Source: Variovorax sp. SG517 (lineage in GTDB: Bacteria > Pseudomonadota > Gammaproteobacteria > Burkholderiales > Burkholderiaceae_C). Taken from it: a stretch of 64,000 bases of DNA. The DNA lies in contig NZ_JABMJG010000002.1 of assembly GCF_013376045.1 (NCBI RefSeq), positions 1 through 64,000 of the forward strand, in the 5' to 3' direction. The notes beneath the pieces were generated by a model. The model made no database searches. It saw only the letters and a list, made by a program, of their open reading frames with translations, and was not told where the DNA came from. The position numbers and the translations under genes are program-made. This document shows, piece by piece, positions 8,165 to 16,134 of this stretch. Every line of letters starts with the position of its first letter. The first letter of the stretch is position 1.

Positions 8165-9349
8165 TCAGGCAGCCTTGGCGACCTGCTCGGCGAAGTTCTC
8201 GTAGTAGCGGCCCGTGATGCGCTGGCGGAACATCAGGTTCTCCAGCGGCGCGCAGGGCGTGAAGTCGTAGTCGAGGATCAGGTTCCCGCTCTTGAGCTCG
8301 TCGGCGGTGTTGACGTCACCGTCGACGGCCCACGCGCTGCCGCCCACGAGGTAGCCCGAGCGCGTCAGGAAGCGGAACTTGCTGTTGACGCCTTCGAGGA
8401 TGTCTTTCACCAGACCGGGCAGCAGCGGCTTGTCGTTGGCCCACATGTGGGCCTCGGCGATGGTGTCGGCAAGCACTTGCGCCGTGCGCGTGGCGGACTC
8501 GAAGGCGAAGAGCGGGTCATCGCTGCAGGTGCGCGAACCCCAGAAGCGGTAGCCGTCGCGGTTGATCAGCGTGGTCACGTCGCCGGCGTTCAGCACGCCC
8601 GCGTCGGTGGCCGGATCCTGCAGATCCCAGTAGATGTCCTGGCTGATGCCCGTGACGCCGTCGACCGCGACGTTCGAGAGCGTCTTGTGCCAGCCGATCT
8701 CGTTGTCGATCTTGGCGCGCAGGCCGAGCGCGAACGCGACAGCAGGAGCGCGCGCGTTGGCCTTGGCGACCGTGTCCCATGCGAGGAAGTCGGGATGGAT
8801 CACCATCAGCTCGCGCGCGCCGAACTGCTTGCGGTATGCCGTGGCTTCCTCGACCGTTTCGCAGCCCCAGGCGTTGACGTAGGCGAAGGCGCGCAGGCTC
8901 TTGGCAATCGTGGAGAGCGCCGTGGCAACGGGCTGCGAATCGAGCCCAGGGCAGCCGAGGATGCGCGGCTTGATGCCGAGCTTAGCCTGGGCGGTCAGCA
9001 GGGCCTTCATACCGGTGCGCTGACCGCTGGGCAGCACCGTGCCGATGACGTTGCTTGTGGTGGCGGCTTCATCTGCACCGGGCTCGACACGGACCACGAC
9101 CGTGATCGGCCGGGCCAGCGCCGCGATGTACTCGAGCGTCTTCTTGAGCGTGCCGGTCGAGCCGGCCTTGCCCATGGCGTTGTACACGTTTGTCACGAGG
9201 ACGGGCGTGTTCAGGGGAAAGGTCACCGGGTCGGCGTCCGGCGCGGTTGCGACCAGGCCGATGATCGACGTGTTGATCACGCGGATGGGGCGCGTGCCTT
9301 CGTTGATCTCGAAGACGCGGACGCCGTGGTGGTACTCGGTGGTTGCCAT
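8165..9349 (-). CDS. FI: Tail sheath protein (P2 gpFI)
   Basis: The 394-residue protein begins with YHHGVRVFEINEGTRPIRV and has INTSIIGLVATAPDADP and the C-terminal ENLMFRQRITGRYYENFAEQ, which identify the contractile tail sheath. The length matches P2 FI (396). The start ATG at 9349 is preceded by AGGAGT about eight bases upstream. It follows the fibre chaperone gene by 31 bp. In P2 a late promoter precedes FI, but I found no dyad like the two late sites in this stretch. Confidence 0.95.
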   Translation of the reverse strand: MATTEYHHGVRVFEINEGTRPIRVINTSIIGLVATAPDADPVTFPLNTPVLVTNVYNAMGKAGSTGTLKKTLEYIAALARPITVVVRVEPGADEAATTSNVIGTVLPSGQRTGMKALLTAQAKLGIKPRILGCPGLDSQPVATALSTIAKSLRAFAYVNAWGCETVEEATAYRKQFGARELMVIHPDFLAWDTVAKANARAPAVAFALGLRAKIDNEIGWHKTLSNVAVDGVTGISQDIYWDLQDPATDAGVLNAGDVTTLINRDGYRFWGSRTCSDDPLFAFESATRTAQVLADTIAEAHMWANDKPLLPGLVKDILEGVNSKFRFLTRSGYLVGGSAWAVDGDVNTADELKSGNLILDYDFTPCAPLENLMFRQRITGRYYENFAEQVAKAA

Positions 9350-9380
9350 GATGGGTTACTCCTGATGAATTGGGGGGCGT

Positions 9381-9809
9381 TCAGAGCTGCGCGGCAGCGA
9401 GAAACAGTTCGTCGAGCGCGGCATCGTCGAGCCCGATCAGTGGACCGAGGACGGAGACGAAAGGCGAAAAGCGCTCGACCGTGGCGCCGTAGTTCCAGTC
9501 GATCTCGGCAGCTTCTCGCTGCGGGCTCGGGAGCGTGGCGATGGCTTCGTCGACCGCCTGCAGCTTGTGCACGGCCAACAGCGCGCGACGTGCCTGACGC
9601 ATGCTGACTTGATGCGGAACCATGTCCGGAAGAGCTTCGAGCACGGTCTTCGGTCGCCCGCCCGGGCCGGGCTTGATGGTCCAGCCCGCCGCCTGCTGCG
9701 CTAGCAAGCTCTCGTGTTCTTCGACGGCGAGAGGGACCGCATCCAGCGGCAACTCGGCGTGCACTTCGTCGTCGAAGAAGCCGTTTTTCGAGGGAGAGTA
9801 GAAGAGCAT
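9381..9809 (-). CDS. Probable tail fibre assembly protein
   Basis: The 142-residue protein starts MLFYSPSKNGFFDDEVHAEL, typical of small tail-fibre assembly chaperones, and continues with a linker (WTIKPGPGGRPKTV) and a helical C-terminus. Position directly after the fibre gene (2 bp apart) corresponds to P2 gene G. ATG 9809 is used because the YSPSKNGFF motif follows immediately. The fibre-binding specificity cannot be judged. Such chaperones vary widely, so the family call rests on the N-terminal motif and context. Confidence 0.8.
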   Translation of the reverse strand: MLFYSPSKNGFFDDEVHAELPLDAVPLAVEEHESLLAQQAAGWTIKPGPGGRPKTVLEALPDMVPHQVSMRQARRALLAVHKLQAVDEAIATLPSPQREAAEIDWNYGATVERFSPFVSVLGPLIGLDDAALDELFLAAAQL

Positions 9810-9811
9810 GC

Positions 9812-11152
9812 TTATCTCCCGATCGCCAGCCAGTAGATGGCGAGTGCGGTCTGGGCGTTGTTGAGGGTGGGGTAGGCGCTGAAGCCGGTGAGGCTGGTCG
9901 TGCCTACGTTGACGACATTGCTGTTGTTGCTGGCGCTGGTGGCCTGCGCGCTCAGGTAGAGCAGCGCGCCGGGGAACGCGATGGGGAAGGTCAGTCCTTG
10001 ATTGCCGGCGAGGTTCGCCGTGCCCCATTGCAGGATGATCCCGTTGGGCAGCTTTTGGTAGTTGTTCGTCGATGTGAACTGGTCCTGCCGCACGGCGTGG
10101 CCCGCCCCGGTGGACGCTGCAACGTTGAAGGTCTGCCCGGCGTCGCCTGCCTTCGGTGCAAAGCGGGCGTCGGCAGTGTCGCGATTGAGCGCATGGCGCC
10201 CGTTGGTGGCGGCGGCGATCTGCAGCCCACCTCCGTTGCATGCGATCAGCACGTACACGTCGAGGCCGGCATTCCAGACCACTTCGCAAATGCAGTTGGC
10301 GATGATTTCGCCGCCCTGTAGCGCAGCGCCACCGAGGCCATAGACCGGCTTGGCGCCGAATCCATTCTGGTTGATCGTGGTGCCGCCCGTGTTGGCTGCC
10401 TTTGCCTTGATCCACAGAACCATGCCGTCGACGCGTGCGACCGATGCGGGCACGTAGTCGACCACGATGGCGTTGGCCACGCCGGTGTCCAGCGCGAACA
10501 TCGGGGCGTTCTTCTGGATCAGCGCAACGGCCGTGCCCGGGTCTTCCGCTCCGATGTTGGCGCGCGCCTGTGTGGCTTGCGCGGGCGTGAGTCCTTGCGC
10601 GGCGTCATGCCGCACGTACTGGGCGTGAGGGTTGGCTGCAGCGCTGTGCGAGGCCAGATCGACATCTGTCGCGTATTGCGGGTGTGGGTTCGCCGCAGCA
10701 ACGTGGTCGGCCAGGTCGGCATCGGTGGCGTACTGCGGGTGCGGATTTGTTGCGGCGAGGTGTGCGGCCAGGTCCGCATCCGTCGCGTACTGCGGGTGAG
10801 GGTTGTCCTTCGCCTCGTGGACAGAGACTGCGTCGCCGACCTTCAGCGCGAGTTCGGCGTCGGTGAAGGCCCAGCGCACCCATTTCGCGGTGTCGGCGCC
10901 CGGTGCGACGTTGAGGCTCTCGCCCACGCTCTTCCACGTGCTGCCGCCATAGTTGACATAGGCGACGTTTGCCGGGTAGGTGAAGGTTGCTTCCCACGGC
11001 GTGATGTTGCGCAGGCGCTGGTAGAGCGTGCGGCTCGCGAGCTGTCGCGGGGCGAGGTTGTCGATGCCGGTGGGTCCGCCCAGGACCGGGTCATCTTCCT
11101 CGAGTTGGTAGATCCCCGCTGCCCAAAGGTCCGTTTCGTTGAGGTTTGCCAT
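9812..11152 (-). CDS. H: Tail fibre protein (P2 gpH position) with NPHPQY repeats
   Basis: The start at ATG 11152 (MANLNETDLWAAGIYQLEEDDPVLGG) gives a 446-residue protein. The N-terminal part (about 1-100) attaches to the baseplate. Residues near 110-190 contain four tandem units of the form xNPHPQYATDADLAxHxAA; the fourth has NPHAQY. These are the phage tail-collar/fibre repeats. A central domain follows, and the C-terminus (LPNGIILQWGTANLAGNQ, FPIAFPGALLYLSAQATSAS) resembles receptor-binding tips of the gp53-like group. It determines host range. It starts 1 bp after gene I ends. Confidence 0.88.
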   Translation of the reverse strand: MANLNETDLWAAGIYQLEEDDPVLGGPTGIDNLAPRQLASRTLYQRLRNITPWEATFTYPANVAYVNYGGSTWKSVGESLNVAPGADTAKWVRWAFTDAELALKVGDAVSVHEAKDNPHPQYATDADLAAHLAATNPHPQYATDADLADHVAAANPHPQYATDVDLASHSAAANPHAQYVRHDAAQGLTPAQATQARANIGAEDPGTAVALIQKNAPMFALDTGVANAIVVDYVPASVARVDGMVLWIKAKAANTGGTTINQNGFGAKPVYGLGGAALQGGEIIANCICEVVWNAGLDVYVLIACNGGGLQIAAATNGRHALNRDTADARFAPKAGDAGQTFNVAASTGAGHAVRQDQFTSTNNYQKLPNGIILQWGTANLAGNQGLTFPIAFPGALLYLSAQATSASNNSNVVNVGTTSLTGFSAYPTLNNAQTALAIYWLAIGR

Positions 11153-11153
11153 G

Positions 11154-11732
11154 TCAGGCGCTTCCGTGGTTGTAGGCACCGTCGCGTCGGGTCGCACCGT
11201 TGTGGCTGTTGGCCACGGCGGCATAACGCAGCGCGACCAGATGGCAGCGAGCGGGGGCAACGGACGGCAGGAGCTTGCGCAGGCGCTCGGCCTGCGCATT
11301 GGTGATGGGCCGCTGCAGGGCGATCATGTAGGTGGCCCACGTCGTGATCAGCGGGGCATGCGGATAGATGCCGTTGCGGCGGATCGTGCCGTTGTGGGTA
11401 CGGCCGCCCACGCGCTCGATGATGTCGATCTCGCCGAAGCCCAGCGAGCGGATCAACAGGCGGATGGCCCAAGGCGTGCCCTTGTGGCGGTGGATCTCGA
11501 TGCTGTTGAGGATCAGCGCGCGCTTGGCGTCATCGGATCTCGCGTCCTGCCAGGCCTCGACCGACAGCGTCCACGAGAGCCACGGCAGCAGCGGCGACAG
11601 GCAGCGCATGGCCGTCCACAGGTGCCGAAGGCCATCGGTGTTCAGCTCCAGCGGCGAAGCGCCTGCCAGCGCGAGTTCCAGCGCGGTGCGGTTGGGCGGC
11701 AGCAGGCGCTGCGAGGGGGCGAGGCTAGCCAC
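11154..11732 (-). CDS. I: Baseplate/tail protein I (P2 gpI)
   Basis: The segment LLPPNRTALELALAGASPLE then LRHLWTAMRCLSPLLPWLSW and AWQDARSDDAKRALILNSIEI is the phage tail protein I signature. The protein is 192 residues if started at GTG 11732, which overlaps the end of J by 8 bp; the open frame extends upstream but only into sequence antisense in character. P2 I is 176 residues. It forms part of the baseplate wedge together with J and W. Confidence 0.92.
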   Translation of the reverse strand: MASLAPSQRLLPPNRTALELALAGASPLELNTDGLRHLWTAMRCLSPLLPWLSWTLSVEAWQDARSDDAKRALILNSIEIHRHKGTPWAIRLLIRSLGFGEIDIIERVGGRTHNGTIRRNGIYPHAPLITTWATYMIALQRPITNAQAERLRKLLPSVAPARCHLVALRYAAVANSHNGATRRDGAYNHGSA

Positions 11733-12609
11733 TGACCACCTCCTCAAGTACGTTGATCGCGGTGACGCGCACCCACTGGGTCTTCGAGGACAGCATGTCC
11801 GCCGGCGGCACCATGATCTCGACGCGGTCCACGCCTGGCTGATGTAGCGCGGCATCGATGCCGGAGTGCGGCAACCCTTTGCCGAGCTTGCGGATCTTCA
11901 GGAGCCACTTGTCCAGTGCGATCTTTCCGTTCGCCAGCGCCACCTCGCCCGCCGGGCCTTCGTAGCGGTACACCTTCGCGGCGATGACCGTTTCCAGAAT
12001 CTCCGGCCCTTGCACGGGCACGCTGTCGCACAGCGGGCGGATCTTCTCGTCGTTGAGCGCGGCACCCACAGTGACGAGCAGAGCTTCGGACGGAACGCCG
12101 CTCGGGGCGGTGGACAGCACCGTCACGCGCACGGTGCCGGGATTTGGGCTGTCGATGCCCACGTCCGCGACTTGCGCGCTGGCGCTGAGTGCGTGGAAGC
12201 GGTAGCTGTCCACGGGCCCAGCGGTGGTGATGCCCTCGGGCGCGAGCTGGATGCGTTCGCGGAAGCGCTCGTCGTCTTCGTAGACGGCCTCCATCGGAGG
12301 CACGGCGGTCGGGTTGGCGGGCGTGACGACCAGGCGGAAGACCTTGTAGTTCGCACCGAGGTTGTCAAGGTCCGTGCCCGTCGCGTAGGCCAGCATGCAG
12401 GCCTTGGCCGCGTCGTTGATACGCTGGCGCATCAGCAGCTCCTGATACGCCATCTCCTCGAGCAGCTTGTAGGCGGGGTCGGATTCGAGGACAAGGCCGT
12501 AGTCCGGGTAGCGTTCCTGAAACGAGGCAAGGCGCGCGGCGAGGATCACCTCGAAGTCGAGCACCTCGATCACGGCCGGCGCCGGCAGCAGCGACATGTC
12601 CATGCTCAT
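11725..12609 (-). CDS. J: Baseplate assembly protein J
   Basis: The 294-residue protein begins MSMDMSLLPAPAVIEVLDFE and contains YPDYGLVLESDPAYKLLEE and the LMRQRINDAAKACMLAYATG segment of the baseplate J family (T4 gp6-like wedge). ATG 12609 overlaps the W stop as ATGA, so this start is favoured over any upstream extension. The gene order W-J-I is that of P2. Nothing unusual was seen. Confidence 0.94.
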   Translation of the reverse strand: MSMDMSLLPAPAVIEVLDFEVILAARLASFQERYPDYGLVLESDPAYKLLEEMAYQELLMRQRINDAAKACMLAYATGTDLDNLGANYKVFRLVVTPANPTAVPPMEAVYEDDERFRERIQLAPEGITTAGPVDSYRFHALSASAQVADVGIDSPNPGTVRVTVLSTAPSGVPSEALLVTVGAALNDEKIRPLCDSVPVQGPEILETVIAAKVYRYEGPAGEVALANGKIALDKWLLKIRKLGKGLPHSGIDAALHQPGVDRVEIMVPPADMLSSKTQWVRVTAINVLEEVVSG

Positions 12610-12968
12610 GCGGCGGCTCTGATCTGGACCGGAACGCGCATCGAGAGCACGCTGCGGCGCTGGCCCGGCGGGCTGTAGATGCCCTGCAGGTCGAGCACCA
12701 CCTGGCCGGCGGTCTCGGTGCTGAAGATCTGCACGCGCGACAGACGCAGGCGCGGTTCCCACTTCATGAGCGCGCCGGCCGTGGCCGCGTACAGGCGCAC
12801 GCGGGTGGCGCCGTTGTCCGGGCGGTCGATCAGCTCGGGCCAGAGGCTTCCGTAGGCGCGACGCATGACGCGGGCACCCAGCGGCGTGGTGAGGATATCG
12901 GCGATGCTCTGGCGCAGGTGCTCGATGCCGTCGAGCGCCTTGCCGGTGACGCGGTTCATGCCGCTCAT
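12606..12968 (-). CDS. W: Baseplate assembly protein W (gp25-like)
   Basis: The 120-residue protein has HLRQSIADILTTPLGARVMR followed by YGSLWPELIDRP, the conserved gp25-like lysozyme-related fold without lysozyme residues. In contractile tails it nucleates sheath assembly at the baseplate. Length equals the P2 W family (about 115). ATG 12968 overlaps the end of V by 4 bp. Confidence 0.94.
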   Translation of the reverse strand: MSGMNRVTGKALDGIEHLRQSIADILTTPLGARVMRRAYGSLWPELIDRPDNGATRVRLYAATAGALMKWEPRLRLSRVQIFSTETAGQVVLDLQGIYSPPGQRRSVLSMRVPVQIRAAA

Positions 12969-13702
12969 GGCACTGCGCCGCCTGCTGTGCGGCCCTCATT
13001 GTCTTCCTCGATGTGGCCGTGATCTTGCAAACTGATGTCGCCCGCCTTGATGTCGCCGCCATCGGTCGCAATGCCGTGGCCGTTGATGAAATCAACATCG
13101 CAGTCGATCTGCGCGCCTTTGCCACTCGGCCCCACGCCATAGCCTTCCATGCCGGCCAGCCAAGTCAGCAAACCCTGCACGACCAGTTCGCCTGTGGTGA
13201 TGGTCTTCGGTGCGTCGAGCGTGATCTCCTGCGAGTGCACCTTCGCGCTCTCACTTGCGGTCACGTCGGCCGTCTTGCACTGCACGGTGATCGAGTCTGG
13301 CACGGTGATGTCGGCGGTGCCGCCGCCGGGCAGAGTGACCTTCAGCGCGCTCGCACTGTGGTCGTATTCGAAGACCGCGCCATCCGGGTAGGTGGTGCGC
13401 TCGACGTCGGGGCTGTTGCCGTTGGCGGGCACGCTGTCGCTGAAGAGGCCCACGAGCACAAAGCCCGAGGCCATGTCGCCGCCTGGCGAAAGCACTAGGC
13501 ACTGCTCGCCTACGAAAGGAGGGGACCAGTGCCGCACGTCGCCAGCACGGCGGGCAAACCAGCTCAGCCAGTTCGTCATGAGACCGCCCGACTTGACGCG
13601 GCATCGGTAGCTCGCGTGATCGACCTCCGCGATGGTGCCGGCCCGCACGAGGTTCTCGATCAGGCGCTGCAGCTCAAAGGGGGACGGGGCCTTTCCAGAC
13701 AT
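12965..13702 (-). CDS. V: Baseplate assembly protein V (tail spike)
   Basis: The protein matches phage baseplate V (ELQRLIENLVRAGTIAEVDH, CRVKSGGLMTNWLSWFARRA, LVGLFSD) with an OB-fold followed by a repeat-rich C-terminus. GpV is the membrane-piercing spike. ATG 13702 (245 residues) is preferred because alignment with P2 V begins near ELQRL; ATG 13738 would add 12 residues. An Ogr-like dyad lies 46-68 bases upstream of ATG 13702, which would place transcription initiation almost at the start codon. Confidence 0.93.
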   Translation of the reverse strand: MSGKAPSPFELQRLIENLVRAGTIAEVDHASYRCRVKSGGLMTNWLSWFARRAGDVRHWSPPFVGEQCLVLSPGGDMASGFVLVGLFSDSVPANGNSPDVERTTYPDGAVFEYDHSASALKVTLPGGGTADITVPDSITVQCKTADVTASESAKVHSQEITLDAPKTITTGELVVQGLLTWLAGMEGYGVGPSGKGAQIDCDVDFINGHGIATDGGDIKAGDISLQDHGHIEEDNEGRTAGGAVP

Positions 13703-13747
13703 GCTGTCGATGGTGCCGACCGTGCGCGCGCGACGCACTCCATATCG

Positions 13748-13770
13748 GTTGTGCCCGGGCGATCTACAAC
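13748..13770 (-). promoter_or_regulatory. Ogr/Delta-like late activator site upstream of gene V
   Basis: The dyad GTTGT-N13-ACAAC is followed by CGAAA. The same half-sites and the same TCTACAACCGAAA end occur at 20907-20929, before genes O and P. P2 late promoters carry TTGT-N12-ACAA centred near -55, so the spacing here is one base longer. V, O and P are promoter-bearing genes in P2, which supports the assignment. Confidence 0.6.
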
Positions 13771-13821
13771 CGAAAAGCTAGAAGGAGATGAAGCAGTCGT
13801 AGGCCCGGACCAGCCAAATCC

Positions 13822-13849
13822 TTCGAGCCTTTTCCGCCTTCCCTAGAAT
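13822..13849 (+). promoter_or_regulatory. Candidate sigma-70 promoter of the moron gene
   Basis: TTCGAG (13822) and TAGAAT (13844) are separated by 16 bases and lie 30 bases before ATG 13879, on the strand opposite to the late genes. The -35 element is a weak match; the -10 is good. Host-type promoters are common for lysogenic-conversion genes. Confidence 0.45.
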
Positions 13850-13878
13850 CGTTAGCACATGACCTGTAGGAGGGACAT

Positions 13879-14598
13879 ATGGGGCAAATAGCGAAAGCGG
13901 CAGGGTGGATTGTTAAGGCGGTCAGCGGGTTTGTCTTGAAGCAAATCCTTATGTACCTGATCTCGCTCGGTGTGCTCGGCTATGTCCTTGCACAGCTATC
14001 CGCTGTACCGCTTGCGATTCGTGTGGCCGTCGCTGTTCTGGTGCTTTGCGTTGCGTTTTGGGCATTCTGGAAGTTTTTTCTGCTAAGGCCGATCGAACCC
14101 AAGATCGTTCCTCTGTACTGGGATTTGCTTTTCAAACATCCTTTCAAGCGAACCTCCTGGAATTTTGACAATTACATCGGGTACAGCCTTTCTGCGAAAG
14201 GTCCTGCGACCGTGTTTGGCTTTCAGGCCCGTTTTCGTTTCAACTGGTGGGCTGGATTCCTTGAAGAGGCTTTCATCACCAGCGTTCAGACGGGCGAGCG
14301 TATCGATCTGAAGTTCAACAGTGCAGGCGCAAGCCCAGTCGCTCCACCTAGCCTGGTGCCGCTCTCGCAAATAAAAAGCTTCCTGCCATGGACGTGGGTC
14401 CTCGCCACTGGTGCGATGGAACCCGTTTCGGAGAGCGATTTCCTGGAACGCTTTGGGCATTTCCGCCTGACCTTCAAGATAAAGAACCGCCTCGCAAAGC
14501 ACGTGGACTTCGGCCTGGCCGAGAACATCACCTATTTCGAGCGCGCACATGCCGCTGCACTGGCGCTCGAGAAGCCCGGCGGCGTCGTTTTGAACTAG
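13879..14598 (+). CDS. Membrane-anchored protein of unknown function (phage moron)
   Basis: The 239-residue protein has a short amphipathic N-terminus, two adjacent hydrophobic segments at about residues 21-70 (QILMYLISLGVLGYVLAQL, IRVAVAVLVLCVAFWAFW) and a soluble domain of about 165 residues. I do not recognise the family. The ATG is preceded by a strong GTAGGAGG. The gene is transcribed against the surrounding late operon, lies exactly between tail genes S and V, and is less GC-rich than its neighbours. This is the pattern of an independently expressed moron. Membrane morons often block superinfection, but that role is only inferred here. Confidence 0.8.
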   Translation: MGQIAKAAGWIVKAVSGFVLKQILMYLISLGVLGYVLAQLSAVPLAIRVAVAVLVLCVAFWAFWKFFLLRPIEPKIVPLYWDLLFKHPFKRTSWNFDNYIGYSLSAKGPATVFGFQARFRFNWWAGFLEEAFITSVQTGERIDLKFNSAGASPVAPPSLVPLSQIKSFLPWTWVLATGAMEPVSESDFLERFGHFRLTFKIKNRLAKHVDFGLAENITYFERAHAAALALEKPGGVVLN

Positions 14599-14620
14599 CA
14601 CGCAGGAATCGACGAGGTCT

Positions 14621-15091
14621 TCACATCGAAGTGTGGGAGTCGCCCCCAAGCGTGGAAAGGATTAGGTCTTTGACGAGTTCGCGGTCGACGTCGGTTAAGC
14701 CGAGCAGGCCGCGTGCCGGGTACTGGTATGTCGGTCCGCCGGGCTGCACCAGGTCGCGCAGGCCTTCGTGGTGCACGCGGGCGATGCGCGCCGTGCGGCC
14801 GAAGAAACCCACGGCCACGCCTTCATCCTCTGCCTCGACGCGCAGATGGTGCGCGGCGCGTAGCTTCTCGAACATGGTGCGTCGGATGCTGCCCTTCTGC
14901 AAGCGTGCGTTCGTCGTCTTGCGAGGCTCGTAGGCGCTGCCATCCGGGTTGCGCTGGCCTGCTATCCGGGCGGCCTGCTGGCGGCGTAGCGCCTGGCCGA
15001 TCTTGCGGGCCAGCGCGCGGCGCTTCGGTGCGGTGAGCTGCGAAAGCAGCGGCGTCGCCCAGTCCTCGAGCGCGCGCAGATCATCGACCAC
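14621..15091 (-). CDS. S: Virion morphogenesis protein (P2 gpS)
   Basis: This 156-residue protein matches the phage virion morphogenesis/tail completion S family: WATPLLSQLTAPKRRALARK, IGQALRRQQAARIAGQRNPD and the ARIARVHHEGL segment. It acts in tail completion together with R. The gene starts 1 bp after R ends. Its 3' end is adjacent to the moron gene, where P2 continues with V. Confidence 0.92.
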   Translation of the reverse strand: MVDDLRALEDWATPLLSQLTAPKRRALARKIGQALRRQQAARIAGQRNPDGSAYEPRKTTNARLQKGSIRRTMFEKLRAAHHLRVEAEDEGVAVGFFGRTARIARVHHEGLRDLVQPGGPTYQYPARGLLGLTDVDRELVKDLILSTLGGDSHTSM

Positions 15092-15092
15092 G

Positions 15093-15605
15093 TCAGAACT
15101 CCGTGGCCGGGAAGTCCCAGGCGGCGAGCTGCTGGCCTTCGAAGAAGACCACGATGCGCTCGGCCTGCGTGATGGTGCCGAGGTGCGTCGGTTCGCCCGC
15201 GTGCGTCACGTCGTAGCGCTTGACCGTCTCCGGCGACGTGGGGTCAGACCCGGGCTTGACGATCACGCGCTCGGTCAGGTCGATCTCGATGGAAAGATCC
15301 ATCGTTTCCTTGTTGAGGTATTCGGCCTCGAAGCGCAGGCTCTTCTCCCGGAGATCTGGGTTCTCGAAGATCTCGACCTGATTGGTGCGCAGCCAGGCCA
15401 GCAGCGGCACGAAGATCGCGTCCGCGTGGCTGCTGTAGTCGAGCACCACGAGCTTCAGCGTGTAGCGGTAGACGAACGACAGCGAGGTCGCCGCAGCGGC
15501 GACGATCCGCCCGTTGGTGATGAAGATGGTGAGCTTGTCCGGGTCGTTCTGCAGCTCGGGCGTCGCGGCCGACAGGTGCGCGCGCAGGCTATGGGGTTTG
15601 AGCAC
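15093..15605 (-). CDS. R: Tail completion protein R
   Basis: The 170-residue sequence begins MLKPHSLRAHLSAATPELQN and contains DKLTIFITNGRIVAAAATSL and the YTLKLVVLDYSSHADAIFVP segment, as in P2 gpR (155 residues). GpR joins the completed tail to the head. ATG 15605 lies inside the end of the LysB gene (17-bp overlap), which indicates coupled translation from the lysis cassette into the tail genes. Confidence 0.93.
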   Translation of the reverse strand: MLKPHSLRAHLSAATPELQNDPDKLTIFITNGRIVAAAATSLSFVYRYTLKLVVLDYSSHADAIFVPLLAWLRTNQVEIFENPDLREKSLRFEAEYLNKETMDLSIEIDLTERVIVKPGSDPTSPETVKRYDVTHAGEPTHLGTITQAERIVVFFEGQQLAAWDFPATEF

Positions 15606-16134
15606 TGGTGCTCCCGGCCCGGGTCAGGGCGTTGATTCGCTCGCGGACTTCGTTGTAGCGGTCGATGCAGGCGTTGAGGTCGAAGATGGCCTCGTCTCCG
15701 TCGCCGGCGATTCCTGCCACAGCAGCCGCAAACGCTGGGTCAAGTTCGGCTCGCGCTTGTGCAGGCTCGCCGGCAGCGGCGGCACCTGCAGGCCCGCCTG
15801 CAGGACAGGCGGCGATGCGGGCGGGGACTGACACCCGCACACCACCAGTGCGAAGCTTGTGCTCCAGAAGAGCTTTTTCGCCTTGAACACGTTGGATCTC
15901 CTTTGCATGCGCCGTATCGCGCGCGGCGAGGTTCTCGGTCATCTGCCATTGCGCGGACAGGGTGCGCGTGAAGGCGTCAATGGCGGCACGGGCGTTCGCG
16001 GTGCGCTCGGCCTGCCACTCCAGCCGCACGGCGCTCTCGGTGGACTTGCCGGCCAGGTGCCAGATCAGCCCTGACCACGCCGCACAGACAGCGACCGCGA
16101 GCAGGTAAGGCAGGGCCTTTAGCAGCCAGCTCAT
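15589..16134 (-). CDS. Rz-like i-spanin (LysB)
   Basis: The 181-residue protein has one N-terminal membrane segment (LLKALPYLLAVAVCAAWSGL) and a periplasmic helical region (residues 30-95, rich in E, A, K, Q), then a flexible Pro/Ala-rich part and a charged C-terminus. This is the layout of an inner-membrane spanin subunit that fuses inner and outer membranes with Rz1 at lysis. It overlaps the lysozyme stop as ATGA (16131-16134), and the Rz1 gene is nested within it. Confidence 0.87.
   Translation of the reverse strand: MSWLLKALPYLLAVAVCAAWSGLIWHLAGKSTESAVRLEWQAERTANARAAIDAFTRTLSAQWQMTENLAARDTAHAKEIQRVQGEKALLEHKLRTGGVRVSVPARIAACPAGGPAGAAAAGEPAQARAELDPAFAAAVAGIAGDGDEAIFDLNACIDRYNEVRERINALTRAGSTSAQTP
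15624..15908 (-). CDS. Rz1-like o-spanin lipoprotein, nested in the Rz gene
   Basis: In a different frame inside the Rz gene, a 94-residue protein starts MQRRSNVFKAKKLFWSTSFA and has the lipoprotein signal LVVCGCQSPPASPP. The mature lipoprotein would begin at a Cys near residue 26 and be proline-rich, as Rz1 proteins are. Nested Rz/Rz1 genes are the standard arrangement in lambda and P2 (lysB/lysC). The Rz1 part after residue 60 is low complexity. The exact start is unsure: a start downstream of ATG 15908 would shorten the signal too much, so ATG 15908 is kept. Confidence 0.82.
   Translation of the reverse strand: MQRRSNVFKAKKLFWSTSFALVVCGCQSPPASPPVLQAGLQVPPLPASLHKREPNLTQRLRLLWQESPATETRPSSTSTPASTATTKSASESTP

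Noticed and set aside
9350..9480. Search for a third late-activator dyad before sheath gene FI, as in P2
   Set aside because: No GTTGT...ACAAC pattern with similar spacing was found in the expected interval.
10605..10815. Regular repeats considered as a CRISPR-like array
   Set aside because: They are in-frame protein repeats (NPHPQY units) of a tail fibre with no unique spacers.
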